Assembly (NCBI RefSeq): GCF_018687715.1
Contig: NC_056752.1
Location: forward strand, 4,092,001-4,156,000
Origin: Carya illinoinensis
Lineage: Eukaryota > Streptophyta > Magnoliopsida > Fagales > Juglandaceae
Reading direction: 5' to 3'
DNA length: 64,000 nt
The notes below the pieces were generated by a model that worked only from the letters and a program-made list of their open reading frames with translations, was not told where the DNA came from and made no database searches. The position numbers were made by a program, and so were the translations under genes. This document shows, one piece after another, positions 45,862 to 57,093 of this stretch; position 1 is the stretch's first letter, and every line of letters begins with the position of its first letter.

Positions 45862-47499
45862 ATGGGTTTCTTTAGAGAGCTGGGGATCGAATCAAAGTTT
45901 TTCATTCTTGCAAAGGTAGGCAGGCATCTACGTATTATTGAACGAAAATGGAAGTATGAGCAAGAGTTATGGGTAGAAGATAACACAGTTCAGTGGTTGT
46001 GTAAGACATTGGAAGTATGTCTTAGGGGTGAGCAAAAGGAAGTATACAGCACCATCAGGGAGGGGTATAGGCGTTTTCTTGCCCAGAGATGTGCCAATGA
46101 TAGGGGGAGATATATTGTGGTGTCAGTTTACAGGGGGGATGGAAAGAAAAACTCCATTTTCATTCCGGAAGGGGAAGGGGGAAGCGGTTGGAGGAGAATG
46201 AGGGAGGTGTTGGAGGAGTCTGTTATGGAAGGAAAGGGAAGGTCTGTCAGTATGCATGGAGGTGTTCAGACATGGAGGAGGGAGGCAGCAGCGAGGTCGT
46301 ATAAGGAGGTGCTGGTCCAAGAAGATTTGGGAGGTGGTGTGGAAAATACTGATGGAAGAGTGCCTAACAGTGTGGGTGATAGAGATGTGGGGAGGAAAAT
46401 AGAAGATTTGCAGAGACAAGTATGGCTGTTACAGTGGGAGATGTCTGAAATGAGAAAGGTGGTCGGGAGAAATAAGGTAGGGGATAAAAGTGAGAGGGGC
46501 TGGAAGGGGCCGGGCCAAGTTCAGAGGCCCACGGGTAAAGGGAAAGAAGTTATGGTCAGTGGGTATAAATGGAGGCAGGTCTCTGGGCCGAAGATTGGAC
46601 ACCAGTTTAAGGCCCAATCTCAGGCTCAAGTAACTGATCCAGTGAGCCTCGTCCCAGCTCCCATGAGCAGGAGCCTAGCCCCGATGGCCCATGAGCCGGA
46701 TCCCTGCCCTGATAGGCTAGCGGATCCAGTGAGATCCGAGCCTTGTCCAGCGCCGGATCTGGAGCGACGGTCGCCGGTGCAGGTTTTGTCGTCGGAGGTA
46801 AGTCAGAAACTGCCGGCGATGACGGTGGAGCTCTCTGAAGACGGAATACCTGAGTGGGGTGGACGGAAAAACCTGTTAGAAGTCCCAATTGTCTTTCCGG
46901 GGCTTTCGGGAGGCTTAGAGATCCTTCCGGTGGTGGAGGAGCCGGATAACCTTTCCATTATGTGTGTGGAGCCTGGGGGACTTTCAGCTAAAGAAGATGG
47001 GTACTCGTTGGGCACGGACAGTGAGGAATCGAGGTCCCTTGATGATGAAATGCTCCTAAGGCATTCTCAAGGGTGTTTAGACATCGTTGGGGTAGAAGAA
47101 GTATCGCTGGTGGAAGACACATATAGACAGGGAGTTCAAGAAGCAGAATTTGTTCTAAACAGTTTAGTGCCCATACAGTTAGCTAAGGAAACGGGGATGG
47201 TACAAGCTGAAGAGAGTGAACCTGTCCCTTTAAACTGCTTGAATCCAGAACAGCCCAGGATTTCAGACTGGGTTTTTAATACGGTAAAGGATATGCAACA
47301 TTTGGTGGGTTTGAGGTGTGAAGGATATGAAGAGCAGTTTATGGCTTTACTTACAGCAATTGAAACAGGCCATCATGAGCATAGAAAAATAGAGTCAAAA
47401 AAGCAGCGAGAACTGAGAAGGTTGAATTGGTCCATGAATTCAGAAGGAAGTGCAAGCAAGGAAAGGACCAAAGGGAAGGGTGTGATATATTCCAAATGA
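45862..47499 (+). CDS. LINE ORF1, PUR-like N-terminal domain
   Basis: An intact 545-codon ORF. Residues about 1-115 carry ELWVEDNTVQWLCKTLE, then REGYRRFLAQRCANDRGRY and FIPEG. This alternation of strand-rich segments ending in a helix recalls PUR/PC4-like single-stranded nucleic-acid-binding folds; the match is by appearance only. A predicted coiled coil (IEDLQRQVWLLQWEMSEM) follows at about 173-195, then a long Pro/Ser-rich, low-order region. There is no DUF4283 block and no CCHC knuckle, in contrast with the second LINE. It would act as the RNA-binding chaperone of the LINE particle. Its TGA overlaps the ORF2 ATG as ATGA. Confidence 0.75.
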   Translation: MGFFRELGIESKFFILAKVGRHLRIIERKWKYEQELWVEDNTVQWLCKTLEVCLRGEQKEVYSTIREGYRRFLAQRCANDRGRYIVVSVYRGDGKKNSIFIPEGEGGSGWRRMREVLEESVMEGKGRSVSMHGGVQTWRREAAARSYKEVLVQEDLGGGVENTDGRVPNSVGDRDVGRKIEDLQRQVWLLQWEMSEMRKVVGRNKVGDKSERGWKGPGQVQRPTGKGKEVMVSGYKWRQVSGPKIGHQFKAQSQAQVTDPVSLVPAPMSRSLAPMAHEPDPCPDRLADPVRSEPCPAPDLERRSPVQVLSSEVSQKLPAMTVELSEDGIPEWGGRKNLLEVPIVFPGLSGGLEILPVVEEPDNLSIMCVEPGGLSAKEDGYSLGTDSEESRSLDDEMLLRHSQGCLDIVGVEEVSLVEDTYRQGVQEAEFVLNSLVPIQLAKETGMVQAEESEPVPLNCLNPEQPRISDWVFNTVKDMQHLVGLRCEGYEEQFMALLTAIETGHHEHRKIESKKQRELRRLNWSMNSEGSASKERTKGKGVIYSK

Positions 47500-50400
47500 A
47501 ACCAAAAATTGTATCGTGGAACGTTCGCGGGTTAAATGAGGACAATAAGCGTCTACAAATAAGACATTTGTTGCGTGAGTGGAAGGCGGACATAGTGTGT
47601 CTACAAGAGACAAAGCTGAAAATTATTAGTAGAAACTTGGTGCGAAGTATATGGAGCTGTCCATATGTAGATTGGGTATACTTGGCGGCCAAAAGGGTAT
47701 CGGGTGGAATTTTAGTGATGTGGGATAGAAGAGTGGTGGAGAAAATTGAGGAGTTTGTAGGAGTATACTCGGTGGCTTGCTCTTTTAGAAGTGTGGCAGA
47801 TGACTTTTTGTGGGCTTTTGCAGGTGTATATGGTCCTAACCTAGACCATGAGAGAAGATTATTATGGGAAGAATTGGCTGGAGTACATAGCTGGTGGGAT
47901 CTTCCTTGGTGTATAGGCGGAGACTTCAATGTAACTAGATTCCCAACTGAGTGTTTTGGAAATAGAAGAATGAGGCCAGCTATGACAGAATTCTCAGAGT
48001 GCATCTTTGATTTGAATCTAGTGGATTTACCACTTGCGGGGGGTACATGTACCTGGTCGAATAATCATACATGGTCTAGACTAGACAGATTTCTAATCTC
48101 ACCAGAGTGGGAATGTCATTTTCCTGACGTGTGGCGAAAGAGATTGCCGCGTCTGAGTTCGGATCATTGGCCTATTTTGTTGGATTGTGGCGGGGTACAA
48201 AGGAGGCGTAGGTCTTTCAAATTCGAAAATATGTGGTTGAAGGCGGATGACTTTGAGGAAAAGGTCAGGCAATGGTGGGCTTCATATCAGATACAAGGTA
48301 CCCCTAGTTTCATTTTTGCGGGTAAACTGAAAGCTCTAAAAAAAGATCTAAGGCTGTGGAACAAACAGACTTTTGGCGACGTAGTGGAGCGTAAAAAAAG
48401 CAAGGAGGCAGAGATCAAAGGTTTAGAAAGAATACAAGAAAACCGGCCCTTAACTCAAGAAGAAATAGCTGTAAAAAAAGAGCTGGAAGCAGATCTGGAA
48501 AGAGTAGTAATCCTGGAAGAAACATCATGGCGACAGAAGTCAAGAGCGTTATGGTTGAGGGAAGGAGACCGAAGCACCAAGTTCTTTCACAGAATAGCTA
48601 ACTCACATAGAAGATATAACAACATTGAGATGCTGAAAATAGAAGGAGTGGAGTGTCGGGATGAGTCTGTGATAAACCACCATGTTGTTGACTTTTTTGA
48701 ACAATTACTTTCTGAACAGGTGGTTTGGCGGCCAAAACTGGAAGGATTGGGTTTTGATTCCATTGAACTTATTGATGTAGATCGATTGGAGAGGCCTTTT
48801 GAGGAGTTGGAGGTCTTTGAAGTTGTGAGGAAAATGGTTAAAGACAAGGCGCCAGGCCCTGATGGTTTCACTATGGGTTTCTTTCAAACTTGCTGGGCTG
48901 TAATAAAAGATGACCTTTTGAAGGTGTTCCAGGAGTTCTACTCAGCGGGAAAGTTTGAAAAAAGCCTTAATGCTACTTTTCTCGCATTAATTCCAAAGAA
49001 GGTGGGAGCTGAGGAGATAAAGGAGTTTCGACCTATAAGCTTAGTAAATGGGGTTTATAAGATAATTTCCAAGGTGCTAGCGAATCGTCTGAGTAAGGTA
49101 GTGGGGAAGCTCATTTCGAAACCTCAGAATGCTTTTGTGAAGGATAGACAAATCCTAGATGCGGTTCTTATTGCGAATGAATGCCTAGACACTCGGTTGA
49201 AATCTGGTGAGGCAGGGATTATATGCAAGTTGGATATGGAGAAGGCGTATGATCATGTCAATTGGGAGTTCCTTCTTGATCTTTTGGGGAAATGCGGGTT
49301 CGGAGAGAAATGGTGTTCATGGATTAGGTGGTGTATATCAACGGTAAAATTCTCCGTCTTGATAAACGGTAGCCCAACTGGTTTCTTTTGTAGCACACGA
49401 GGCTTAAGGCAAGGCGATCCGTTATCCCCTTTACTCTTTGTGATTGTGATGGAGGCACTGAGCCGAATGTCATCAGCCTTGGTTACGAATGGGTTGCTCA
49501 CTGGATTTAAGATTGGAGTTCAGAATAGGGGACTTGTTAATGTATCACATCTTTTGTTTGCAGATGATACTCTTTTCTTTTGTGAAGCAATCCCTAACCA
49601 GATTCGAATTTTGAAGGCCCTTCTCCTTTGTTTTGAAGTAACTTCCGGATTGAACGTTAATTTGGGAAAGTCTGAGATGGTGCCTATTGGAAGTGTTCGG
49701 CATATTAGACAGTTGGCTAGCATTTTGGGATGTACGACTACATCCTTACCCATGACTTATCTGGGACTTCCATTGGGGGCGACCTCGAGAGCGGCTTCTT
49801 TATGGGACCCAGTTATTGAGAAAGTGGAACGTAGGCTAGCTGGATAGAAGAGAGTATATTTGTCAAAAGGTGGGCGGATTACATTAATTAAGAGCACTCT
49901 TTCTAACCTACCCACCTATTTCTTGTCTTTGTTTCCTATTCCAGCAAATGTTGCATTTCGGTTGGAGAAACTTCAAAGGGATTTCTTGTGGGGTGGAATG
50001 GGTGTGGAACAAAAATTTCACCTTGTTAGGTGGGATAAAGTATGTAGCACTATCTCGAATGGGGGTTTGGGCATTAGAGATATGAGAACTTTCAATCGGG
50101 CGCTACTAGGCAAATGGCTGTGGAGATATCACAAGGAACCTGAAGCCTTGTGGAAGATGGTTATAGAGAGCAAATATGGGGGCCTATGGGGGGGTGGTGT
50201 ACAAAAGAAGTGAGAGGAGCGCATGGAGTGGGTTTGTGGCTACATATAAGAAAAGGGTGGGAGGTCTTCATTCGTTATACTTGAATCCGTTTGGGAGGAG
50301 GAACCCGTATCAAGTTTTGGTACGACACTTGGTGTGATAACGTGGCACTAAAGGAATCTTTTCCTTCACTATTCAGAGTTGCAAGAGATATTGATGCCTC

Positions 50401-51130
50401 AGTAGCAGATGTACTGGAAAGATCAGGGGAACAAATTCAATGGAATATCATATTCAGTAGGGTGGCACAAGATTGGGAGTTGAGCAGTATAGAAGCCTTT
50501 TATAGCCTTTTGTATGCTACTAAACCGGACAATTCACAGGATAGTTTATGGTGGATACCTACAGCTAAAGGTACTTTTTCGGTGCGTTCTTTTTATAAGT
50601 CTCTTGCTCAAGAGACACCTATTCAGTTCCCGTGGCGAAAGATATGGAGACATAAGGCACCACCCAAAGTAGCTTTTTTTGTGTGGACTGCAGCGTTGGG
50701 TAAGATTCTCACAACTGATAATTTGAGGAAGCGCAGGGTGATCATCACAGATTGGTGCTGCATGTGTAGAAAGGGAGGTGAATCGGTGAACCATCTCTTA
50801 ATACATTGTGATGTAGCGAGTAGGCTATGGAATGAGGTACTTGGTAGAATGGATTTGGCTTGGGCTATGCCGGAGACGGTGGTCGGGGTTTTGGCCAGTT
50901 GGAAAAACTTGAGAGGAAATCAACAGATAAAAGCAGTATGGAAGATGATCCCTATATGCATCATGTGGTGTTTATGGAGAGAGCGCAATGACAGGACATT
51001 CGAGGACAAAGAGAGATCTTTGGAGGAATTGATAGTTTTTTTCTTTAGAACTCTTTGTACATGGACTTTGGCGGTTGATTTCAATGGTTTGGGGCTACAT
51101 GAGTTCCTTATATCCATTGTTCATACCTAG
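47496..51130 (+). pseudogene. LINE ORF2: endonuclease-reverse transcriptase, two lesions
   Basis: It begins MKPKIVSWNVRGLNED at the ATGA overlap. The apurinic-type endonuclease (residues about 1-230) includes QETKL, GGDFNV and SSDHWP. Reverse transcriptase spans about residues 430-760 with 'APGPDGF', 'FRPISLVN', 'LRQGDPLSP' and the catalytic LLFADD. The C-terminal zf-RVT has CxxC (WCCMC) and a downstream HC. An in-frame TAG at 49845-49847 lies where Trp is expected (SGW/K-type context), and a frameshift in the G-run near 50190-50200 separates the last block (50291-51130). No RNase H domain follows, unlike the second LINE. As it stands, no full-length protein can be made. Confidence 0.85.
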
Positions 51131-51203
51131 CTGTGGTTTCTAATCTTGTATCAGGCTTTTGCCTTCTTTTGATAATATAATTTATTTTACTTATAAAAAA
51201 AAA

Positions 51204-52440
51204 AGTTCTAAAGGCGGAATATAAATAGATTTTATTGGGTCTAAATTATATTTAATGGATCATATTGAATAAATTTACTAGTGATAAATTATTGAGATTG
51301 ATTAGGAGTTTTAGTTAAGACTCAAAAATTATGTTTAATCTCAATTATTATTTATTGAACGAGTTGGCTTCTTTTTAAAATTTAAAAATTGGCCATTAGA
51401 AATTTCTTTTAATTTAAAATATTACTGATTGAAGTTTCCTAAGTAGTCTTAATTACTACCAATCCTACATTGAATGAACTAATAGATCATGTTTTTAAAT
51501 TCAAATTTACTTCTTGAATGATTGCGATTGAGTCCAACTCGAACTTGAACTCGTTAACATCCTCTCCCAAATCTCTTTAAAAATATCTTACTTATATGTT
51601 TTATTTAGAAAAAAAACCACCTCCATAAGTCTAAGATACCCAGTCTAGCACCGTGATCGATTTTGTGTTGGAGATTTTAGGAAGCAACTCTACAAGATAA
51701 GTAGCTTAATCATAAATTAGGATTAGCACACATTAGCTAGTTATATATATTACTTTTAAAGCCAGTTATTTGAAAGTTAGTATTTATGTAGTATTTATGT
51801 ACCATGCATGTCATGATATTTACAAGCACGTCATTTATCATGTTTCATTCCGTATATTATAGTTATATATATATTATGCACCTCACATTGTATAAGATAC
51901 ATAAACTTTCATAAAATCAAGTGTAAGATAAGTTTAGATTAGTTAATCAGATGGCTATTAGATGCATGGTAGCAATACAATTTATAGGTGGATGAGCAAG
52001 CCACGGAGCTAAGTATGGTCCATCATAGTATGCTAAAATACTATTAATGACTTTCCTTGTAGTCTAAGATGTGGAGCTAGTGTACAACCTTATATATAGG
52101 ATTAAATGTGTGGGCCAGTATAATAAGTTAGATAAGTAAAGATAAATCATGCATGTCATAAGCATACGCATGAATGATCATGATTTTAAGTTCTTAACAT
52201 GAAATATTTTATGAAAAACTTTATTTAAGTATATTACGTCATGATGAGTTTCTTAATGAGTCGTAAGTCATCGACTCATTTTAGTTTATTTTATGTTTTT
52301 AAAGTATCTCATGTCAAAATATTTATGAGGTTAGAGCTGTAGGACGAGACTTAGTCCAGGTAGGTGTGACAGTGACCTAAATTATGTATAGAGATTTTAA
52401 ATTATGATTTTTTTATGACACGGACTTTGAAAAATTTTAA
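51204..52440. other. AT-rich intergenic spacer
   Basis: No gene, RNA or clear transposon is recognised. Confidence 0.45.
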
Positions 52441-52735
52441 TAAATGTTTCCGTGTACTCTCATTTTTAATTTCAGTATTTTAATACAAATGATTCTATTT
52501 ATTATAAAAAAATCTTTGTACTTAGTGCTTCTTTATTATAAATGTTTCCATGTACTCTCATTTTTAATTTTAGTATTTTAATACAAATGATTCTATTTAT
52601 TATAAAAAAATCTTTGTACTTAGTGCTTCTTTATTATAAATGTTTCCGTGTACTCTCATTTTTAATTCAGTATTTTAATACAAATGATTCTATTTATTAT
52701 AAAAAAATCTTTGTACTTAGTGCTTCTTTATTAAA
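52441..52735. repeat. Minisatellite, three 98-bp tandem units
   Basis: Units start at 52441, 52539 and 52637 with TAAATGTTTCC(G/A)TGTACTC and continue through TATTTTAATACAAATGATTC and CTTTGTACTTAGTGCTTC. They are nearly identical, differing by a few bases, so the duplication is recent. An ORF across them is a by-product. Confidence 0.9.
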
Positions 52736-52833
52736 AAAAATTAAAAATATTTTTCAGTCAGGTTCAACAGTAGCATTCTGGCTCTTAAAAAAATCACATC
52801 TTTCTTTACCATGGGGAGCCGGGTGTTACATAT

Positions 52834-54458
52834 ATTTTTTTTGAAATAGACTTCAATTCATTACTGAATGAAGGAAGTTACAGCTGTGACCAATAATCAC
52901 GGGTAACAAGTCCCGATTACAAGCCAACTACACATCGGTTGTACGCTCCCCCGTACACAATTTTCATTGCGCCGGACTATGTCTAAAACTTCTAAGCTCT
53001 CCAATGACGACACCATACTGAGATGCGAGGCTCTGATAAAACAGAAATGTCAATCTCGGCTCGTCTGCGAGAAAACACAACACTAACCATCCTCATCCTC
53101 TAAAAGAGAAGAGGAACTATCCCACCATCACCTTCTATAAGAGGAGAGGACTCACAACCCCATCCTCAAAAGAGGAGAGGTACTTGCCTATTTCAAAAAA
53201 TTAAAAACTAAAATCAAAGTAACCATAACATAACAGACACTGACAAAACAAAATTATTAAGACACTGTGCCGTATGCCATCCGCCCCTTTCTGCACACAT
53301 AACTGTCAGTTACATCACGCACAGATAGCCTGCACCACGCCATTTCTGCACAAAGGATCTTGACAACTAGCGAACCGAAACCGAGCCTCCACCTGCATAA
53401 GGGTTTCTCAAACCGACCTAGCTTCATCCCCCTCACCGTCGCCAACCTTACACCACCAAAATCATCCTTAAACCACTTCGGCTAGATTAAACGACAATAG
53501 AGACGAAACCAATCAAGCTGTCGAGAAACTTATTCCGGAAACCCAAACCAAAACCAAATCTAACAGATCTAAGCAACCAAAACAAAAAACAAAGATATCT
53601 GTTGCAGATCTAACCAACTAAAACGAAAACGATTTCCGGCCATCATCCTAAGGAATGCCCGCCGTGAGTTACACCCGGATTCCACCCACAAACCCCTTTA
53701 AAACCTCCATGCAGCTCGGCATGCAATCCCGAAAACAATCTCTGTTTTCCATGGTTAAAATAGAGATCCTATACCCCGCGGGAAACACCCAAACCAACAT
53801 GCAAAAATCATTCCCAGGAGCAAAAACACCTGAATCTACTCACACAGACATCCAAAGAGATATCTCCCAAAAACCAGAAAAGAAACAACCGAAAGCAGAA
53901 AAGAAGAAAAAATAGCAACCGTTTGACTGCGTGAAGCCATCCGCCGTGAGCTTCGCCATAGATCCACCACGGAGAAGCGTTATCCCCATCATGCATATCG
54001 ACATGCGTCCTCAAAAATCCTCTGTTTTCCATGGAAAAACAGAGTTCTATACCCTGTAGACAAGCACCCCATCCCGCATGTTAAAACCCTCACCATGATC
54101 AAGATCTGTGACCAGCCCACGCCTTAAACCTCAGAGTTGTCCCCTCAGAAGACCAGAAACAAACCAGTCAAGAGCACCTGCCTTTCGGAGCCGAGAACCT
54201 TCCCCTCCACCATGGAATGTATCTCCACCCAGCCGGGTGATTTGTTGAGGAAAAAAGCCTCGGCAGCAAACGGCTTCCCTGAAACGGCTTTTATACTCCA
54301 CACAGCCAAACAGCTTTTATTCTCAAAAGAAAAAATAGAAAAAACGATGGAGGAGGGAGGGAGGAGCCGAAGCTCCACCGCCCTCAAACGGCTTCCCTGA
54401 ACTTTTTTCTTTTAGAGAGAAGGGAGAGTTCCTCGGGAGGGGAGAGATATGTAATACT
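52834..54458 (-). mobile_element. Non-coding polyadenylated retroposon
   Basis: A perfect 15-bp target duplication CCGGGTGTTACATAT lies at 52819-52833 and 54459-54473. The left edge is a T8 run, that is, a short poly(A) tail on the minus strand. The 1625-bp body has no ORF of more than about 90 codons with any recognised content. It contains a diverged internal duplication: TTTTCCATGG with ATAGA(A/G)xTCT near 53745-53770 and again near 54025-54050. The features are those of L1-type target-primed insertion of a non-coding RNA. The 5' end on the minus strand is AGTATTACATATCTCTCCCC. Confidence 0.78.
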
Positions 54459-54489
54459 CCGGGTGTTACATATTTCATATTGCTTGTAT

Positions 54490-54700
54490 GGTTTATTTTC
54501 ACAACTCATCTCATCTTATCTAATCATTATAATTTTTCTAAATTTTTACATAAAATAAAATAAAAAATTTAAAATTTTCAAATCTCAAAATAAAAATAAT
54601 ATTAAAATAATATATTTTAACAATATTTTATTCAACTTTCAACTTTCAACTTTTATCTTTACTCATTTCTACTCTCATCTCTTCTGCAAAAAGTATATGA
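54490..54700. mobile_element. Tourist-like MITE remnant
   Basis: CAACTCATCTCATCTTATC...CAAATCTCAAAATAAAAATAATATTA...TCAACTTTCAACTTTTATC is the inverted form of the family core at 42970. The ends are not clear. Confidence 0.5.
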
Positions 54701-55631
54701 AATAACCGCAAGTTTTATTTTCTTTTCTCATCAAACTAATTGATGACATTACTCACCGCATCCGAAATGCTTCCACGCAACAAAAGGAAACAGGGAGATG
54801 AATGACAGAATTGACAGGGAGGGCGGCACTGTGCACTTGGCACAGGATAACTCATTATCCTAGCAACTATACCACCTCTCACAGCTAAATTGCCATTAAC
54901 AGCTCTTCCTTATTTTTACTGCTAACATGACTGCTTGTTTTTGTAACATGCAATTGATTGATACACACACAAATTTCAAATCATACTTGGTAACGTGATG
55001 AAATTGTGATTATCAGTTTGACTATAACAGATATTTGCTTATTAAGCAATTAATATGGGTTTTTTAAAAGCTACTCATTGTGTTACGTATTTAAGAGTTA
55101 AATGTTTAACCAAATTAGTACAAAATAGTTTTAGGGCTTTTCTATCAATGGTTGACCCTTTGACACTCAGTATCAAAGTAGAAATCATGTTACAACTTTG
55201 AGTTACAAAAGAAGAACCCTTTAGGTCGGATTAAAATGTCCTGATATTATGTATGAGCATGGTATCAAAATGACTCAAACCATTGAATATCATTTTCTTC
55301 TCAAACATCCAAAACATTTACACAATTTTTTTTCAAACATCTCATTTTTGTTTGAAACTTTGTCAGGAAATTTATTTTAGAAAAAACCCAACTAGATTCT
55401 CACTTATTTCTACATGAAACCATGCAACAATTGGGTGTTGAAAACTAAAAAAATTCAAAAATCAATTTACCATCACGAATTCTTATTCATCCATGGTCTC
55501 CAATACCCTCGCTTTATACGATGAAATGCATTATCGCATTCATATCAGTAACGCAAGGAGGTTCCATTTTGACTTTTTTTACTCCTATACGAAAACAATA
55601 CAGCAGGTAACCCCCCTGGGAATAATCAAAA
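54701..55631. other. Intergenic spacer downstream of the defensin-like gene
   Basis: No further gene is seen. The last ~150 bases before 55632 are likely 3' UTR of the minus-strand defensin-like gene. Confidence 0.45.
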
Positions 55632-56201
55632 TTAATAAGGGCAGGGGAAACTACACATGCAATTTCTTCTAGGCTTCGTGATGCAATATCCACGAGCACT
55701 TTGGTCACGATGTTCTATCTTGCACCAATAGTCACAAGCCTGAAGCATGCAGAATCCATTATGTCTCAGAATCTTTTCACATTTTTTGCCTGCAACCATC
55801 AAGACATAGACGATATTATAGAGAAATTATATAAACCTTAAAGAAGTCATATCATTTCTGATTTAACTCTCTAAAATATATCCCAATTTTCATTTTTCAG
55901 AACAGTAATGAAGTGATCAGATGGAAGTATGCTCGGTATATACAAGCTATTCACAGTGTTGTTATTTCCAGTTGCACGTAGCGATATGACAGACAGATGC
56001 GATTGTGCAAGACAAAATCTAGGACAAAAAACCATGTTTCTCCATGTGAAATAGGTGTGGGGTTCTGAGAAAAGTTCAATAAAATGTCATGCAGAATGAG
56101 ATAGTGAGAGAGGCAAACGCACATTCATGGGGAGCGAAGAGGGCAACAAACACCAAGAAAAACAGAGCCAAACGAACAGCAATGTTTTTTATGGTAACCA
56201 T
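55632..56201 (-). CDS. Defensin-like secreted cysteine-rich peptide (two exons)
   Basis: Exon 1 (56201-56123) encodes a signal peptide beginning MVTIKNIAVRLALFFLVF. The donor is GAAT|GTGCGT. Exon 2 (55789-55632) follows a GGTTGCAG acceptor in phase and ends at TAA, giving 78 aa. The mature part has eight cysteines spaced C-x9-C-x4-C-x3-C-x12-C-x7-C-x-C-x3-C. This is the plant defensin (CSab) pattern, with CxxxC and CxC and a GxC gamma-core (RGYC). An extra Cys is formed at the splice junction. Such peptides act outside the cell in defence or reproductive signalling. The donor is non-consensus, so the junction could shift slightly. The signal exon is homologous to that of the gene at 62988-63508. 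A TATA-like TTATATAAAC on the minus strand lies at about 56252-56243. Confidence 0.72.
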
Positions 56202-56242
56202 GATTCTCAAAGCTTGTGCATGTGCAAAGATATGGGTATTAG

Positions 56243-56252
56243 TTTATATAAG
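56243..56252 (-). promoter_or_regulatory. TATA box of the defensin-like gene
   Basis: On the minus strand TTATATAAAC lies about 42-51 bp upstream of the ATG at 56201, so the leader would be very short. Confidence 0.5.
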
Positions 56253-56857
56253 GTTCCCCTGTTGTGGAAAACTGAAATTGGTTGCACAAACTGGCCCTTC
56301 ATCCTTAACTTAAGGGAAATTGTGAGTTTTACCAAAACAAATATCAAAATGGTCGGTAGAGAAATCAAACCAAGTAATTACCAACGTTTGTTTGCCCGTT
56401 TTCGAAGGCTAAATATGACTCTGCTTCTTGTTTTGCACCGCAAACCCCCCTTCATTAATCCTCCTTGATAGATGATGGCCGCAAGCTTTCCAACACGAGT
56501 GGCTCTACAGCCACCAACTCGGGACCTAACTTGGGTCGTGACAAGTGTAATATATATTTTCTTTCATGTATTTTTAAAATACTCTTAAATATTTTTAAAA
56601 AAATTCACAACATAAGAAAATACTTATTTAATTACTAAATAAAAAAATAAAAATAAAAAAACCAAAAAAGAGTATAGGGAGAATTAATGGTCGGGACCCA
56701 TTATCGGAACCCAAGCATTTCTCTTCCAACACCCTAACTACTTGATAACATCTAAAAATTGAGAGATCCTACGTATTTTAAGTAATTTTTTTTTTTTAAC
56801 AAAGCATATTTTAAGTGATTTTTTTATATTTAAAATAGGCTTCCTATTTAATTGTTT
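56253..56857. other. Upstream flank with inverted GAGAAATGCT repeat
   Basis: Holds the 5' flank of the defensin-like gene. At about 56530-56735 it has an inverted copy of the repeat seen at 21619-21860, ending AAGCATTTCTC. No gene is seen. Confidence 0.45.
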
Positions 56858-57093
56858 AATATAAAATACTATTATATTTGGTTCCAGTCGCTCTTTTTCT
56901 CTCTGAAAAAGGAGTGGGAAGCGTGGGAGGAAAAGTAAGGTAGTTATAACGGAAAAAAGAATCTGAAGGTGGTCCAGACTAATACGAGAAGCTTCTTTGG
57001 TAGCAGAGTATGGTTGTGGTGCGGAGGAGTACTGGAAGACACGACGGAAAGGGGTAGGTTATTCTCTGAAAGGCAGTGAAGGAGACGAAAGGG

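Larger units (their letters stand above)
45758..51203 (+). mobile_element. L1-like LINE, nearly intact
   Basis: It has ORF1 (45862-47499), an overlapping ORF2 (47496-51130) with endonuclease, reverse transcriptase and zf-RVT domains, a short 3' UTR and a terminal A tract (51194-51203). The 3' end TTTGATAATATAATTTATTTTACTTATA before the tail looks like plant L1 tails. The 5' boundary is uncertain, and no target duplication was found next to the tail (AGTTCTAAAGG does not recur upstream). ORF2 has only two visible lesions, so it is younger than the second LINE. Confidence 0.85.

Noticed and set aside
52441..52735. CRISPR-like regular repeat
   Set aside because: Direct tandem 98-bp units without spacers, in a plant nuclear context; it is a minisatellite.
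53655..54400. ORFs within the retroposon
   Set aside because: Short, on both strands, Lys/Pro-rich or hydrophobic by composition, with no domain; the element is read as non-coding.
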